Positions 1 to 9,778 of a DNA stretch of 64,000 nt are shown here, in pieces. Origin of the DNA: Siderastrea radians (Eukaryota > Cnidaria > Anthozoa > Scleractinia > Rhizangiidae); assembly GCA_964017195.1 (NCBI GenBank), contig OZ024895.1, forward strand, positions 14,525,034-14,589,033, written 5' to 3'. Both the position numbers and the translations under genes were made by a program. Below the pieces are notes generated by a model that was given only the letters and a program-made list of their open reading frames with translations, was not told the origin of the DNA and did no database searches. Each line of letters starts with the position of its first letter. The stretch's first letter is position 1.

Positions 1-275
1 ACATTTCCGCCATTTCTGAATGGGGAGGGGCTAGGGGAAGGCCAAAGAGGGGGGAGAAGAGGACAAACTTCTCACGAGCCCGCCTCCTTTAATTTCAGTT
101 ACCGTCACTTTTTAACTATTTCTCTCGCTTTCTACTGACGCTTCCTGCGTTTTTTTCCACCTCCCATACACCTCCCGCTCTTTTCAACCCGGAGTCACAA
201 ACTCTGTCCAACTCCCTCCCCAGCCCCACCTTCGAAGGCTATTAGTGACCAAGGGCGAAAAAAAGAAAGAAAGAA
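1..275. repeat. Left arm of a 2.4-kb inverted repeat
   Basis: The reverse complement of about 2190-2420 matches this arm over roughly 230 bases with small gaps. Shared blocks include CATTTCTGAATG near the outer end and CTAGTGACCAAGGGCG or its close variant near the inner end, with CTCCC-rich sequence between. The arms enclose 1.9 kb that holds a SINE. No coding capacity is visible. It could be a DNA transposon with long termini whose left end reaches the window edge, or an inverted duplication. Confidence 0.6.
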
Positions 276-614
276 AGATAAAATGAGAATTAATAATAAA
301 CGAGTGAATATGCATCAAGATAGTTGGCAGACATCAACATTACATCATTTCACCAAGTTATTAACATTTAGCCTCGAATAGATCGTTTCTGGAGACGTAC
401 TTAGATACAAAGAATAATTTCCCCCGTGGCCAATTCCATGACCACAAGTGAATGAAAGAAAGAATGGTTTGCTTAGATTTGTTCAAAAATATCATTAAAA
501 AGTAATTAAAATTTTAAAAATGAAATATCTATTGCATTTTCATTATTGCCAAAGAAAATCAGGAAGTCGACGAAACGATGGGTTTTTGTATAGATTACTT
601 TTTTAAAAAATTAA

Positions 615-915
615 ATAAGGTAAAGGTAAGGTTAAGTCGCACACTAGTCAAGAGGGCCAACACGACTGGAGCTTATCCCGATTTCTGTAGCACGAATCAA
701 CTGAGAGAATTGCTACTCTCCCTTGGATGGGATGCTAGTCCATCCCAAGGTTACCCCAGCAGTATGTCGCCGGTACCCATTTTATACACCTGGGTGGAGA
801 GAGAAAATGTGGGGTCTCTAAGGAAACAACATGCAGGCAGGGTCTGAGCCTCGAATCACTGCCCTTCAGATCTGCAGTCCAACGCGTTGACCACTAAATC
901 ACTGCGCCCCCACGC
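615..915 (-). mobile_element. tRNA-derived SINE
   Basis: Read on the minus strand, the 5' end (about 912-830) resembles a tRNA gene. An A-box-like stretch (GCGCAGTGATTTAGTGG) is followed about 40 bases later by a B-box-like stretch (GTGATTCGAGGCTC). A tRNA-unrelated body follows, including a GGATGG...CATCC palindromic motif near 725-750. An 89-codon open stretch on the plus strand (578-847) is a by-product of this repeat and not a gene. Confidence 0.6.
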
Positions 916-2189
916 AAAAATAAAATAATCGCCATATTTAATTGAAAAACAAACAAACAAACACACTACCATAAGCATCCTATTTTTTCTCAATTAAAAA
1001 TCGGGAAAATAAAGCCTTGCCAAATGCTGGTCTCTCAATTTCTCAAAGATAAGTCTTTGGGAAAAATAGATAGACAAAAATGTGTGTCATAAATAAATAT
1101 TCGCACCATAACAGCGAATACAAAAGGGACCACTTGTTGAGATAAGAACTTACAGTCTTCTAAGTCTCGGTATAACTACCCCTGTGAAATTTCCACGCTG
1201 TGAAATTCACCAAATTTTGTCATGTGTTTTTTCATCACCGCCGCTAATCGTAACATTGTGTAACTCTTAATGGACTTTATGGTTGACGGGTGTAGTTTAT
1301 CAAGTAGGTTGTAACCTCTTCTGATGGTGTTCAAATTGGCCTGGAGCTAGAATGCTTTGAGCCCTTTTCGTGTTACGTAATGCAATGCAATCTAAACGAG
1401 TTCGCGAGTAACATAAATCGAACAAGATTTTTTAAATAAAAATTTTTAATTGGTTTTCTCCAAATCTTTTCACTTTTTATTCTACTAAAACCTTGTAAAG
1501 AATTAAATGATTCACATCGTATGCATTATATTCCTAACAGTCACGACCAGTTTCTCAGTTTTTCGTCCAAAGGTGTGATTATCAGTGTCTAGGTCTAGTC
1601 ACTCGAGAGTCAGTTTGGTTTCTATAGTACACTTAAAAGTAGTTCAGTTTGATAAATTTGCTAGTTTCCAGTTAAGTTAATTATAGGCAGGATAATCTCA
1701 TCGTCGGCCTAGTTGTTTACATTTGTCATTCCACCAGTATGTGTTTAGCATTGTGCAGGATTTGCGCGACTTTCAAACGATTTGGACGTACTCACAGCTA
1801 CATTATCGGCTGTGAAAAGCTATTAATAATATTCAAAGAAATCTAAGATAAATAATTACTTTGATTTTCTCTTTGAAGACTGTTGTAGTTAACAAAGGTG
1901 TTTGATTGTTAAGTATTTTGCTGATATGAGAAATTTATAGCGTAAACCACTATAATCGTTTAACAATTAAATGAATTATGTCATATTACAAAGGGGAAAC
2001 TGGGCTCTCACATATAAGAATCATAAAACATTAAAGATTGTTGAAATTGTCATTCACTACCTGTCAATTCTGTGCTTTTCTCCAGGCTTGGTTTTTAGTA
2101 GAAAAGTTCTCGTTAAAATATTTCCTTAAAACAAGTACCTTCACAGAAAACCTTTTTGTTAATCTTTATGATTTTCACTTTCTTCCTTT
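916..2189. other. Non-coding interval between the inverted-repeat arms
   Basis: AT-rich sequence with many stops in all frames. No coding exon, RNA gene or repeat was recognised. Confidence 0.5.
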
Positions 2190-2420
2190 CTTTTTTTCGC
2201 CCTTGGTCACTAGTAGTCTTCGAGGGCGAGGTGGGGGGGAGGCAGGGGTAGGGAGGGAGGTGGACAGAATTTGGAACTCCGGGTAGAAAAGAAGGAGGGA
2301 GGTGTACGGGAGGCGGAAAGAAGGGCGGGAAGAAAAAGTTAAGAAAAGTGGCGGGAACTGAGATTAAAGGGTGCGGGTGGTGGGAAGTTTGTAGCCCCTC
2401 CCTCATTCAGAAATGTCAAA
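2190..2420. repeat. Right arm of the 2.4-kb inverted repeat
   Basis: Inverted copy of positions 1-275. It is very purine-rich on the plus strand (runs of GGGAGG and GAAGGAGGG). The long open frames on both strands here come from base composition. Confidence 0.6.
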
Positions 2421-2528
2421 TCCATGTATTAAGGTCTCAAGAAACGGTCAGTTTGCCGTGAAATAGTGATTATTTGATAAAAATGATGACGCCATCATGA
2501 CATCAGCAAAATATTTTGATGCATTCTA

Positions 2529-2625
2529 ACTCGTGATCACTCGTCGTCACTCGTCGTCACTTGTGGTCACTCGTGTCTACTCTTGGTCACTCGTGGTGAT
2601 TCGTGGTCACTCGTGTGTACTTTTA
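2529..2625. repeat. Short minisatellite, unit about 10 bp
   Basis: About ten imperfect copies of a TCACTCGTSG-like unit (for example CTCGTCGTCA, CTCGTGGTCA). Copies vary at one or two positions. Confidence 0.75.
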
Positions 2626-3980
2626 GACACGATGGCAAATGAATCCATCCTAACTCGTAACTACACCGACGAATGCAACAAGTTCGGGCAAGGTCTTGAA
2701 ATTCTTTTAAACTGCGTATTCAGTGTTCAAAAAGTGCAGCTTCCGAGAATTTTGATAGTTTGCCAAGTTTGAGTATTAAAATATGCCAATGAGCGGGAGA
2801 AAGGTGCTGTGAACGAAATTGTCTGAACTTGGGTTATGTTTTATTTGTTGCATTTTATCTTTGTGACTTCTTGCATACGGTTAAATTCCGGTAATGAGTC
2901 CTCACGATGCTACCCCTCGCCCCCACCAGAATGTAAGTCCGTGGGCTTGTACTAACCGGTTAAATTCACATCCCGAAAACAAAGCGGCATGATTTTCTCC
3001 GATTTTAAGTCTCCACATTGACTACTATATTATTCTACTTACGTATACAGTTATTTCAATTAAGGTTGTCACACCAACGCAAGCTTACGCGACAAGACCG
3101 AATGGTTATGTGGGTGGTTGCAAATCAATCTTAAGGCTGGTTTCCATATGTTCTCTACGATCGCTACCAAAAACATAGGCACGCAGTGCGTACGTAAGCT
3201 ATTTTGTAGCTGTCAGTGAGAGGTAAGGAAATCGTTATTGAATGAACGTGCGAGTACGAAGGTGATGTAGTTTATTTGAGTAGCGTTGAGCATTAGAAAA
3301 GTTTTTGTTTTTAGACAGAGTTTACTTTATAAGTGGAGCTGTGTCCAATATTGTGCAACTTCGTTCCCAGGGCTTTTCCAGATTTGAGGGTAAGTCAGCC
3401 AATGGGGGTTATGTTGGTGGTTGCGTACACGTGATTGATAAAAAATCAGTGACCTGATCAGTGGTTCAGCGAATAAGGTTTGTTTTGATGAGTGTTTTGA
3501 TGGGAAAGTAAGATGCGAAATTGGGCGAAAACAATATCAAGGGATGTTTTGTTATGCATAGAGGTGGAAATGGAGGAATGAGTCGTTGGAATTTTAAATG
3601 AGTGAATTTGGGAATAATGGAGGGGTCCGCCTGTGTGGTAAACAACGTGAATTTTATCACGTGGAGTACATGTGATCAGGTGAAGGTCAAATTAGATTGT
3701 ATATGTGGTTGTTTAGCGGTGAAATGGAAGTGAAATATTGAAGGAGGACGTCTGATACATACAAGGGGTATTATTATAAAGGGGTATTAATCCTCTCTTG
3801 ATACAAGGTTATGGTATTTTGGTTGAAAGGTAGACAGCAGTTCAGAGTTGTTGTAATACGAATTGTGTTGGAAGTTGGAAGAAAACATTTAGCTTGTGGT
3901 AAAAAAGTAAAATTTTATCACATGGGCAGGCAGTCAGGTGATAATGTTTAGTGTGGGTCGTTTCACGTGTAAAGAACGTG
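2626..3980. other. Non-coding interval with degenerate internal repetition
   Basis: No gene was recognised. Between about 3400 and 3960 the phrases TTTTATCAC(G/A)TG and GTGATCAGGTGA recur at irregular spacing, suggesting an old decayed repeat. Confidence 0.4.
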
Positions 3981-3993
3981 TTATGTTGATTGA

Positions 3994-4551
3994 AGTAGAA
4001 CAATATCAGTCAAATCTTTCTACGTAGTCAGATCAGCCTTGCTGCTTTGTTTGTCATTTGAGTATTTCTTTGGCTGATTAGGTCTGGTTTACTAGATCCT
4101 ACGTACACGTGCAGCATTTTCGTTTGCGGTCCTTTGCTGATATTGTTCTACTGTATGTATGTTTTTGGACCGTAGGTCTTTTTATAGATCCGATATGCTG
4201 TTCTTTATAGCATGGTTTTGTTCATGGTTCTTTATAAGGTTGGTTTTGTCCATCCTATCTTTGGCTCTGCGAGACATCAACACGACACTTGGACTCTCGA
4301 CCTTTCCAAGACACGTGATGGCGTGATTTGGTGGGCGTGCGTCCTCGTTTAGGGCTTTTAACAGAGTGCACGGGTATTTTTACGGCATTTTCGCCATCTT
4401 GCTATGCCGTACTGATGAGCTCTAAGAAGAGCGAAACAGCTGTCTACGGCTGCAACCCTGCTCTGTTAAAGTTCTATTAGTGTCGTGTTGATGTCTTGCA
4501 GAGTCAAATCTTTCTACGTAGTCAGATCAGCCTTGCTGCTTTGTTTGTCAT
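3994..4551 (+). mobile_element. Hammerhead-ribozyme-bearing short retroelement
   Basis: A 558-bp insertion bounded by a perfect 13-bp direct duplication TTATGTTGATTGA (3981-3993 and 4552-4564). Inside the ends is a 52-bp direct repeat (4008-4059 and 4502-4553), so the element looks like a small unit with LTR-like ends. A 25-bp inverted repeat with one mismatch (4265-4289 and 4479-4503) forms the base of a long stem around a type I hammerhead ribozyme (4406-4450). No protein is encoded. Hammerheads are known from the terminal repeats of Penelope-like elements and from metazoan retrozyme-type elements. This copy fits a non-autonomous member of one of those groups. The target duplication and the repeats are direct observations. 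The class is inferred. Confidence 0.75.
4406..4450 (+). ncRNA. Type I hammerhead ribozyme
   Basis: All core elements are present in the right order. Stem I is GCCGTA (4406-4411) paired with TACGGC (4445-4450), a perfect 6 bp. The core is CTGATGA (4412-4418). Stem II is GCTCT/AGAGC with an AAGA loop (4419-4432). GAAA follows (4433-4436), then a very short stem III and the cleavage triplet GTC (4442-4444), so self-cleavage is expected after C4444. A tiny stem III is typical of the minimal hammerheads of Penelope-like elements, which are thought to act as dimers. Confidence 0.85.
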
Positions 4552-4605
4552 TTATGTTGATTGAGCCTGAGATCAGGTTACTGTTTTGTGTTTCCCTGTG
4601 ATCCC

Positions 4606-5942
4606 AGAAGAAGAATGAATAGTATCCCACAATCCTTTGCATTTTCAACTATATTATCAAAATCTGAAGTGACGTTATCAGTCTCTTGAGGGATCGATGG
4701 AATGAGTTTCACTCAAATGGCGGCAGCTTCGTTTGTAACGTGTTACAACGGAGAATACTCTGTTTCGTAATAACGCGTCTGGTCTAGTACTACTGCGTAT
4801 CAGTGGAAGAATGTAGTGTTCAGCTGGAAGGTTTTGCCTATGCTGCACTTTATTGCGAGGAAATTCGCTAGAGTTTCCTCGAAAGTTTGCCCAAATTAAG
4901 GGTCTGATTGTTCTCGAAGTACATCGACGATCGTTCAGTTGAGGAACAGTTCATCGGCTTGTCCAGTCCTACTTGATTCAAATAAATCGCAGTTGCGACA
5001 TCGCCGTGAGTAATATATTGTTAACTGTCTTGAACCGATCATCGATTCGAATTTGTTGCTAAAGACGAGATACAGTGAGTTGTATCATGTGTTTACCCGA
5101 GGATGTTGTTGATAATTGTAGGCAATGTATTCAAAAATCGCTTCCTCGAATTCTTCCTCGAGTAGTTTTTAAATGCACAGGACAATGGACAATTAACTGG
5201 AACAATAATTTGAGATCTCGAAGTTTTGTGTCAAACTACTTCGACCATTTAAAGTAGAGACATAAATAGTGATATCTGTCACCCAATTGACCATACTCGA
5301 GGAGAAAGAAACGGCTAATAACTGGTCATCTTCACGTATCCTTTTGAGCTTATCCAACAAAGCACAAGCAATTAATTCACTCCTTACTCGCACGGAAAGC
5401 ACAATGAAGAAAAAGCGCAATTACACTCCTTTAACCCTGTTTATTACTCTATTACATTTGTCGCGGAATCGCCATGTGAGTTAAAACGTGATACTCGAAA
5501 CTGCAGGGACTTGGACCATTTTCGAACCTTCAGAAATTTGAAACTGTCGGGTCACTAAGGGTCACTATAGTACAAAGTTGTCCAAATACCTTTTAATTAT
5601 TCAGATTTTAACTGTTTCTGTAAATTACTCAAGCATAAAGAGACCTATCATTAACTTCGTGCAACTCATTGAAGCGGTGGTAACGGATGGCGTGAGACTT
5701 TGTTACTCAAATTATCTAAAAACCTATTTCTAATGTGCTAAATTCAAAAGAAACAACACCTATTTCATGATGAAAGTTGCAAGTTTGTGTTTTGAAGTGT
5801 GCTATCCTCAGCGAAACGCTTTATCTGTGAAAAAATCCAAAGCGAAAAGAGGCAAAATCCGCCGTATGTCACAAGACATTCGCCATCTTCATGAAATTCC
5901 ATGAGGCAAAGGATTGTGGGATACCATTCGTTCTTCTTCTGC
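4606..5942. mobile_element. Non-autonomous DNA transposon with 9-bp target duplication
   Basis: A 1,337-bp insertion flanked by direct TGTGATCCC (4597-4605 and 5943-5951). Its ends are inverted copies of about 35 bp: AGAAGAAGAATGAATAGTAT on the left, the same with two changes on the right, then TCCCACAATCCTTTGC. The right end abuts protease codons of a BEL/Pao remnant, so this element broke that gene. Small open frames inside (5075-5257, 5269-5484) resemble nothing known to me. A 9-bp duplication is usual for Mutator-like elements, but no transposase is visible, so the superfamily is open. Confidence 0.7.
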
Positions 5943-5951
5943 TGTGATCCC

Positions 5952-6316
5952 TAATTGTTCGATCAACATCTTGTCACAGAGGGTTACATCAGAGCCATTA
6001 TCCAACAGGGCATATGTTTCTACCACTTGACCTGGCTGGCTACCACGCACTCTAACAGGAACAATTCTAAGACGGACTTGGTTGGTTGTATGACTGGTAC
6101 TGCTTTGTCTATTTACACCGGCCCCAGTTGCATGATCCTGGCTTGGCTGATCAGTGTTAACACCTGCATTGGAAATTTCATTGGAACTTTGAAACAGTTC
6201 TCACAAAGTCTGGCGTCGCGAATTATGTGGATGCGATCGCTGTACGGTTTGTTTTTAAATTGTTCACAATTCCACAGTTGATGTATGCCATCACACACTA
6301 TGCATCTTCCAAACAC
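5952..6316 (-). pseudogene. BEL/Pao zinc-knuckle and aspartic-protease fragment
   Basis: Starts with a Cys/His array typical of Pao-type gag (CIVCDGIHQLWNCEQF, then LCENCF about 20 residues on). After a frame change near 6170 the frame reaches an aspartic-protease signature, ALLDNGSDVTLC, around 5970-6005. The D-N-G-S motif is the retroelement protease active site. The frame then runs into the inserted transposon. It is clearly a relic: a frameshift within 150 bases and no downstream pol. Confidence 0.7.
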
Positions 6317-6618
6317 AGCGCTCGACTAAAATCCCGAAGGAACTCTGCGGTTTGATTGTGTTCTTTCACCTTGCACAGTTGCTGACCAGGTTTTCTTGAG
6401 TCTCCCCGGGTTGCAAGGGTTGTACCTTTTGTACTTGGAGGTTTGGTTTTGGGTTTGAAGCCGTCCTTCTTGGTTCTTTCTCGCTCGTCATTGAAATCAT
6501 CACCAAAAACTGGGTTGTTGGCAGCCCGGGGCTTTGCACAAACGAATTGCGAAACATGATGTATTCTTGGACGCTGTCCAGATTCTTGGATTTTGTGTGC
6601 TACTTCCAACCACTTCAT
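6298..6618 (-). pseudogene. BEL/Pao gag linker fragment
   Basis: A 106-codon open stretch rich in Lys, Arg, Pro and Thr, with FLRDFSRALCLEDA at its end. It overlaps the zinc-knuckle frame by 19 bases in another frame, consistent with a single-base indel in an ancestrally continuous gag. Its start methionine is probably internal to the ancestral protein. Confidence 0.5.
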
Positions 6619-6671
6619 TTTTAGGTGAAACGGAAGCTAGTTAACAACGCTTCTCAAATTGTCAGCACTAT

Positions 6672-7292
6672 TCATCTCATCCAAGTAACCAATTGACTCC
6701 AAGGCAGTTCCTGTTCTCGCTGCACGGCATCTCGTTTCTGCTGCAACTCTATCTTCTTCTTAAGCTGATGTAATTTTAACTGAGTGACGGCTTTCTCTGC
6801 TTTTGCTACCTTTATTGTAACACTCAGACGTGAACTTGAGCCTCTACTTGAACGATGGCTTCCTTTTGTGACGAAGGAAGAACCGTTTTGACTCACGGAG
6901 TCGCTGGGTTGTATTTCAGAAAGCTCCTCGATTTTGACATTTTGCATCCAATTTCCAACACGCTCGATAAACTCTTGTTTCTTGGGAAGCTCTTTTTCAG
7001 ACGCCACGGAAGCTGCGTGTAACTCTTCGGGACCCTGGAAGCATTCTGTAGTGTACGCATTGTGCGCTTGGTCATAATTAACGAAGGCCGACTCAAGTAC
7101 TTTCAGCTTCTCGTTAACAAGTGTGACATTTTGACTGTCAGTCAACAACTGTTCAATCTCTTTGTAAAGTCTGCTCAAATGACCTTTAAATCCAGCTCCC
7201 GAAAGTTTTAAGGATTTGATTCTATCGGATTGAACTGAAAGCAGGAACGCATCAGCGCCATCGTCGTCCTCAAAACCATCGGCGTTCATCAT
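6672..7292 (-). pseudogene. BEL/Pao gag N-terminal region
   Basis: 206 codons. An acidic start (MMNADGFEDDDGADAF) is followed by a helical region with Leu/Lys heptads (about residues 20-80), a Ser-rich stretch (about 135-155) and a Lys/Gln-rich coiled coil (KLHQLKKKIELQQKRDAVQR, about 170-195). It ends in a WSQLVTWM-like segment. This order (short helical N-terminus, Ser-rich linker, basic coiled coil) is usual for BEL/Pao gag ahead of its central domain. The central domain is missing: the next gag piece begins only about 50 bases later. The start codon at 7292 is probably the native one. Confidence 0.65.
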
Positions 7293-8133
7293 CCTTGACT
7301 CGAAGAACTCGCACAGTTATTTGAATAAATGTAGCATCCGTATGCACTTTTGCTACAGTGTCTCCAACAAAAAACAACAAATCACAGAATTGAATTCGCG
7401 TTAATACATGGAACCAGCTAATTCCAGAACGATGTGAGGAAAAGTCGCTTAGCGAAGCGTTGTAACGTATAACAAAAGTATGGAGATGTTTAGCGATTGT
7501 GATTGCGATTGCAATTCACCTGAAAAGAAAGAAAAAACACATACAACTTAAAATACAAAAATTGCTAGTGAAAATGAAGCGAACGAAAAAGCAGCCAAAA
7601 TACACGACGATAAATACAATTACAAACTAAAAACTAACGTAACTGTGATGAAATCTGTACGAACAAGTCTTGATTTTGAAACGTAGCAGCTAACCCCGAA
7701 ACTGACGAACTGATGAATTGAACTACCAAGTGAAAATCAGTTCTTGCATTTAAATTATATCGCATACGCACTCAGAAGTCCCGTGGGTAGGTAATTAGTG
7801 AAAATATTCTAGCGCGCATACAAATTGCACGTAATGACGCACAAATAAATTCTACAGAGACACTGGAGTTTCTTGTGGTTTTTTACCATTATCTACTGCT
7901 ATCAGTGCTCAACACCTATCCATGGTCTCGAACCTGATGATTTTCAGCCCTGAGCTCAAATAAAAAGAATGTCCAACGAAAACAAATTAAATCCGGGAGA
8001 CGGCAAGGCAATTAGTGGATTTCAAGGAAGTATATCGTCCCGTAAAAGTAAATACAAGACTATCTTGACCACCTTGCTTTGATTGAATGCGCAAGGAAAA
8101 GCGAAGAAGTATAAGTGAAAGGCAGCGAACGCA
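7293..8133. other. Non-coding interval
   Basis: AT-rich. It may include the 5' untranslated part of the BEL/Pao remnant, but no LTR or primer-binding site was recognised. Confidence 0.4.
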
Positions 8134-8524
8134 CACGGGGGGGAGGGGGGGACTCCCCTATGAAACTGACGGGGATGCTCGTTGGAAAATTAGAATTAAA
8201 CCCCTAAAGGAGACCAGCCTGGGCGTGGCTCAGGCGTTATTTGACCCCTAAAGGATACCATGCTGAAACAGACAACCAAATAAGAGCTAAAGGAAATTTA
8301 ATTGCCCTAAAGACAGACGCTAAAGATTGACGGCGTTTGGTTTTTCATATAGATATTTCTTTACGCACAACCCTAAGCGATACCTGTATGGGTAAAGATT
8401 TTGATTTTCCTTTGGGAAAACCCTAAGCGAGACCAAAATCTGCAATTTATACCCCTAAACGAGACCACGACGAGCATCCCCGTCAGTTTCATACGGGAGT
8501 CCCACCCCCCTCCCCCCCTCCCGG
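8134..8524. mobile_element. MITE, 391 bp, 9-bp target duplication
   Basis: Flanked by perfect 9-bp repeats GCGAACGCA (8125-8133 and 8525-8533). The terminal inverted repeats are about 45 bp: a G-run, then GACTCCC(C/G)TATGAAACTG and ACGGGGATGCTCG. Between them a CCCTAARSGAKACC-like 14-mer occurs five times (near 8204, 8248, 8371, 8422 and 8452). It has no coding capacity. Confidence 0.8.
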
Positions 8525-8712
8525 GCGAACGCAGCAGCTGGAAAGAGATTACAACGATATTGATTGGGATCACTTATATACGGTAATTCTAACCAAATAC
8601 TGTCGTTGAAAGTTCATGAACTTAATTTGTACTTGGCACACCAGGGAATTGTGTTTAAGGGGAAGAAGACCGAGAGAGTGGCATCATTATAAAAGCACAT
8701 ATTGGTAGCAGG

Positions 8713-8946
8713 ATGTTATCAGGCATGGAGCAAGAGAATCCACTTCATGAAGAAATTTCAACCTCGGGCTCAGAAAGCGATGTAGTGGAAAGGGATATAG
8801 GGTCTGAAACATCGTGGAATGCATTGAGCGATGCAAGTGACAGCCCTGTACTGCATACCGTGGTCGCATCAACGTCAAGATACCATCGAAACAGAACACG
8901 GGTTGTCCGAGGCAATTACGTGCCATGGCAGAACATAGAAATGTAA
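8713..8946 (+). CDS. Unassigned open frame, 77 codons
   Basis: Begins MLSGMEQENPLHEEISTSGS. It is acidic and Ser-rich in the first half and basic (RYHRNRTRVVRGNYVPWQN) in the second. The composition looks protein-like, as in the N-terminal part of some transposon proteins, but I do not recognise a family. No splice site or neighbour gives it a role. The opposite strand is also open over most of it, which lowers confidence. Confidence 0.2.
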   Translation: MLSGMEQENPLHEEISTSGSESDVVERDIGSETSWNALSDASDSPVLHTVVASTSRYHRNRTRVVRGNYVPWQNIEM

Positions 8947-9778
8947 CAAAAAGGTATGCAAATGAAGTGCAAAAATGCTGATTAATGGGAATGCTGGGTA
9001 ATTACAACTTCCGGTTTAATAAGGACTGATATACAGCATTAGAATACGAAAAAGGATATCACTGTGGTACTTTACTGACTTGCACATACTAATATAAAAA
9101 GAGGCTTGACCCACCCACACCCCAGGGGTCCCAATTGTTTGGACGGCCCGTCCCTCTGAAGCCCCAGCCCTCTTCCCCCCCCCCCACCCTCCCCAATTAA
9201 AAACGTACCTTTCCTCCGTGTCATAATTTATGGATGTGAGGGTTTACCTGAATCCAGGCCACATTTGTGCCGAATTTGAATTTTCGGGACACAAGAATAC
9301 TTTAGTAAGGGGTTTTGTTGCCAAGACACTAAACTGCTGACCTAGCAGCCTCCGGTTTTTGAAAGCCACACCCTTCCTTAAACTTCCCCTTAAATGAACC
9401 TCCCCACCCCTATTAGGGATCATAGGTTCGTGCTGCACAAAAAATGATTCAGGCGTGCTAAATAGTGCGCATATTATCCAACTTTAATAATAACGATACA
9501 TTGATAAAACAAACTGGCACAGTTTGCCAGCACACTAAGTTAGAGTGCAACGTGTGATAATATATCTTAAAATTCCACTTATAAGCTCATCCGTTTTTGT
9601 TACCACCGATGCTTTTCAGGGCTCAAAGACAGAAACATTGGGGTTTTAGGGTTCTATTGCTTTACTTCAGGACTCCATTTAGCCAGATTCATCATTTTTG
9701 TCTGGTTCCACGGCAAAAATTGCGAGGGTCTAATACCCCCTTCCTCTTTCCACTTGATTCGGTGCCCCATAAACGGGA
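8947..9778. other. Non-coding interval
   Basis: Contains a C-rich tract (9170-9195). No gene or element was recognised. Confidence 0.4.

Larger units (their letters stand above)
5943..7292 (-). mobile_element. BEL/Pao LTR-retrotransposon remnant (gag-protease)
   Basis: Minus-strand pieces line up in the order gag N-terminus (7292-6672), gag linker (6618-6298), zinc knuckles (6316-6113) and the protease active site (to about 5952). They are separated by frame changes and by an apparent loss of the middle of gag around 6620-6670. Reverse transcriptase, RNase H and integrase are absent, and no LTR pair was found. The downstream end is cut by the transposon at 4606-5942. Confidence 0.75.

Noticed and set aside
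578..847. 89-codon open frame
   Set aside because: It lies inside a tRNA-derived SINE read on the opposite strand. The sequence is repeat-derived.
2113..2406. 97-codon Pro/Ser-rich frame on the minus strand
   Set aside because: Entirely within the purine/pyrimidine-skewed arm of an inverted repeat. The opposite strand is open too.
7700..7730. CTGATGA as another hammerhead core
   Set aside because: No stem II or GAAA box at the required distance.
8373..8586. Open frames on both strands
   Set aside because: They overlap the MITE terminal repeats and reflect its symmetry.
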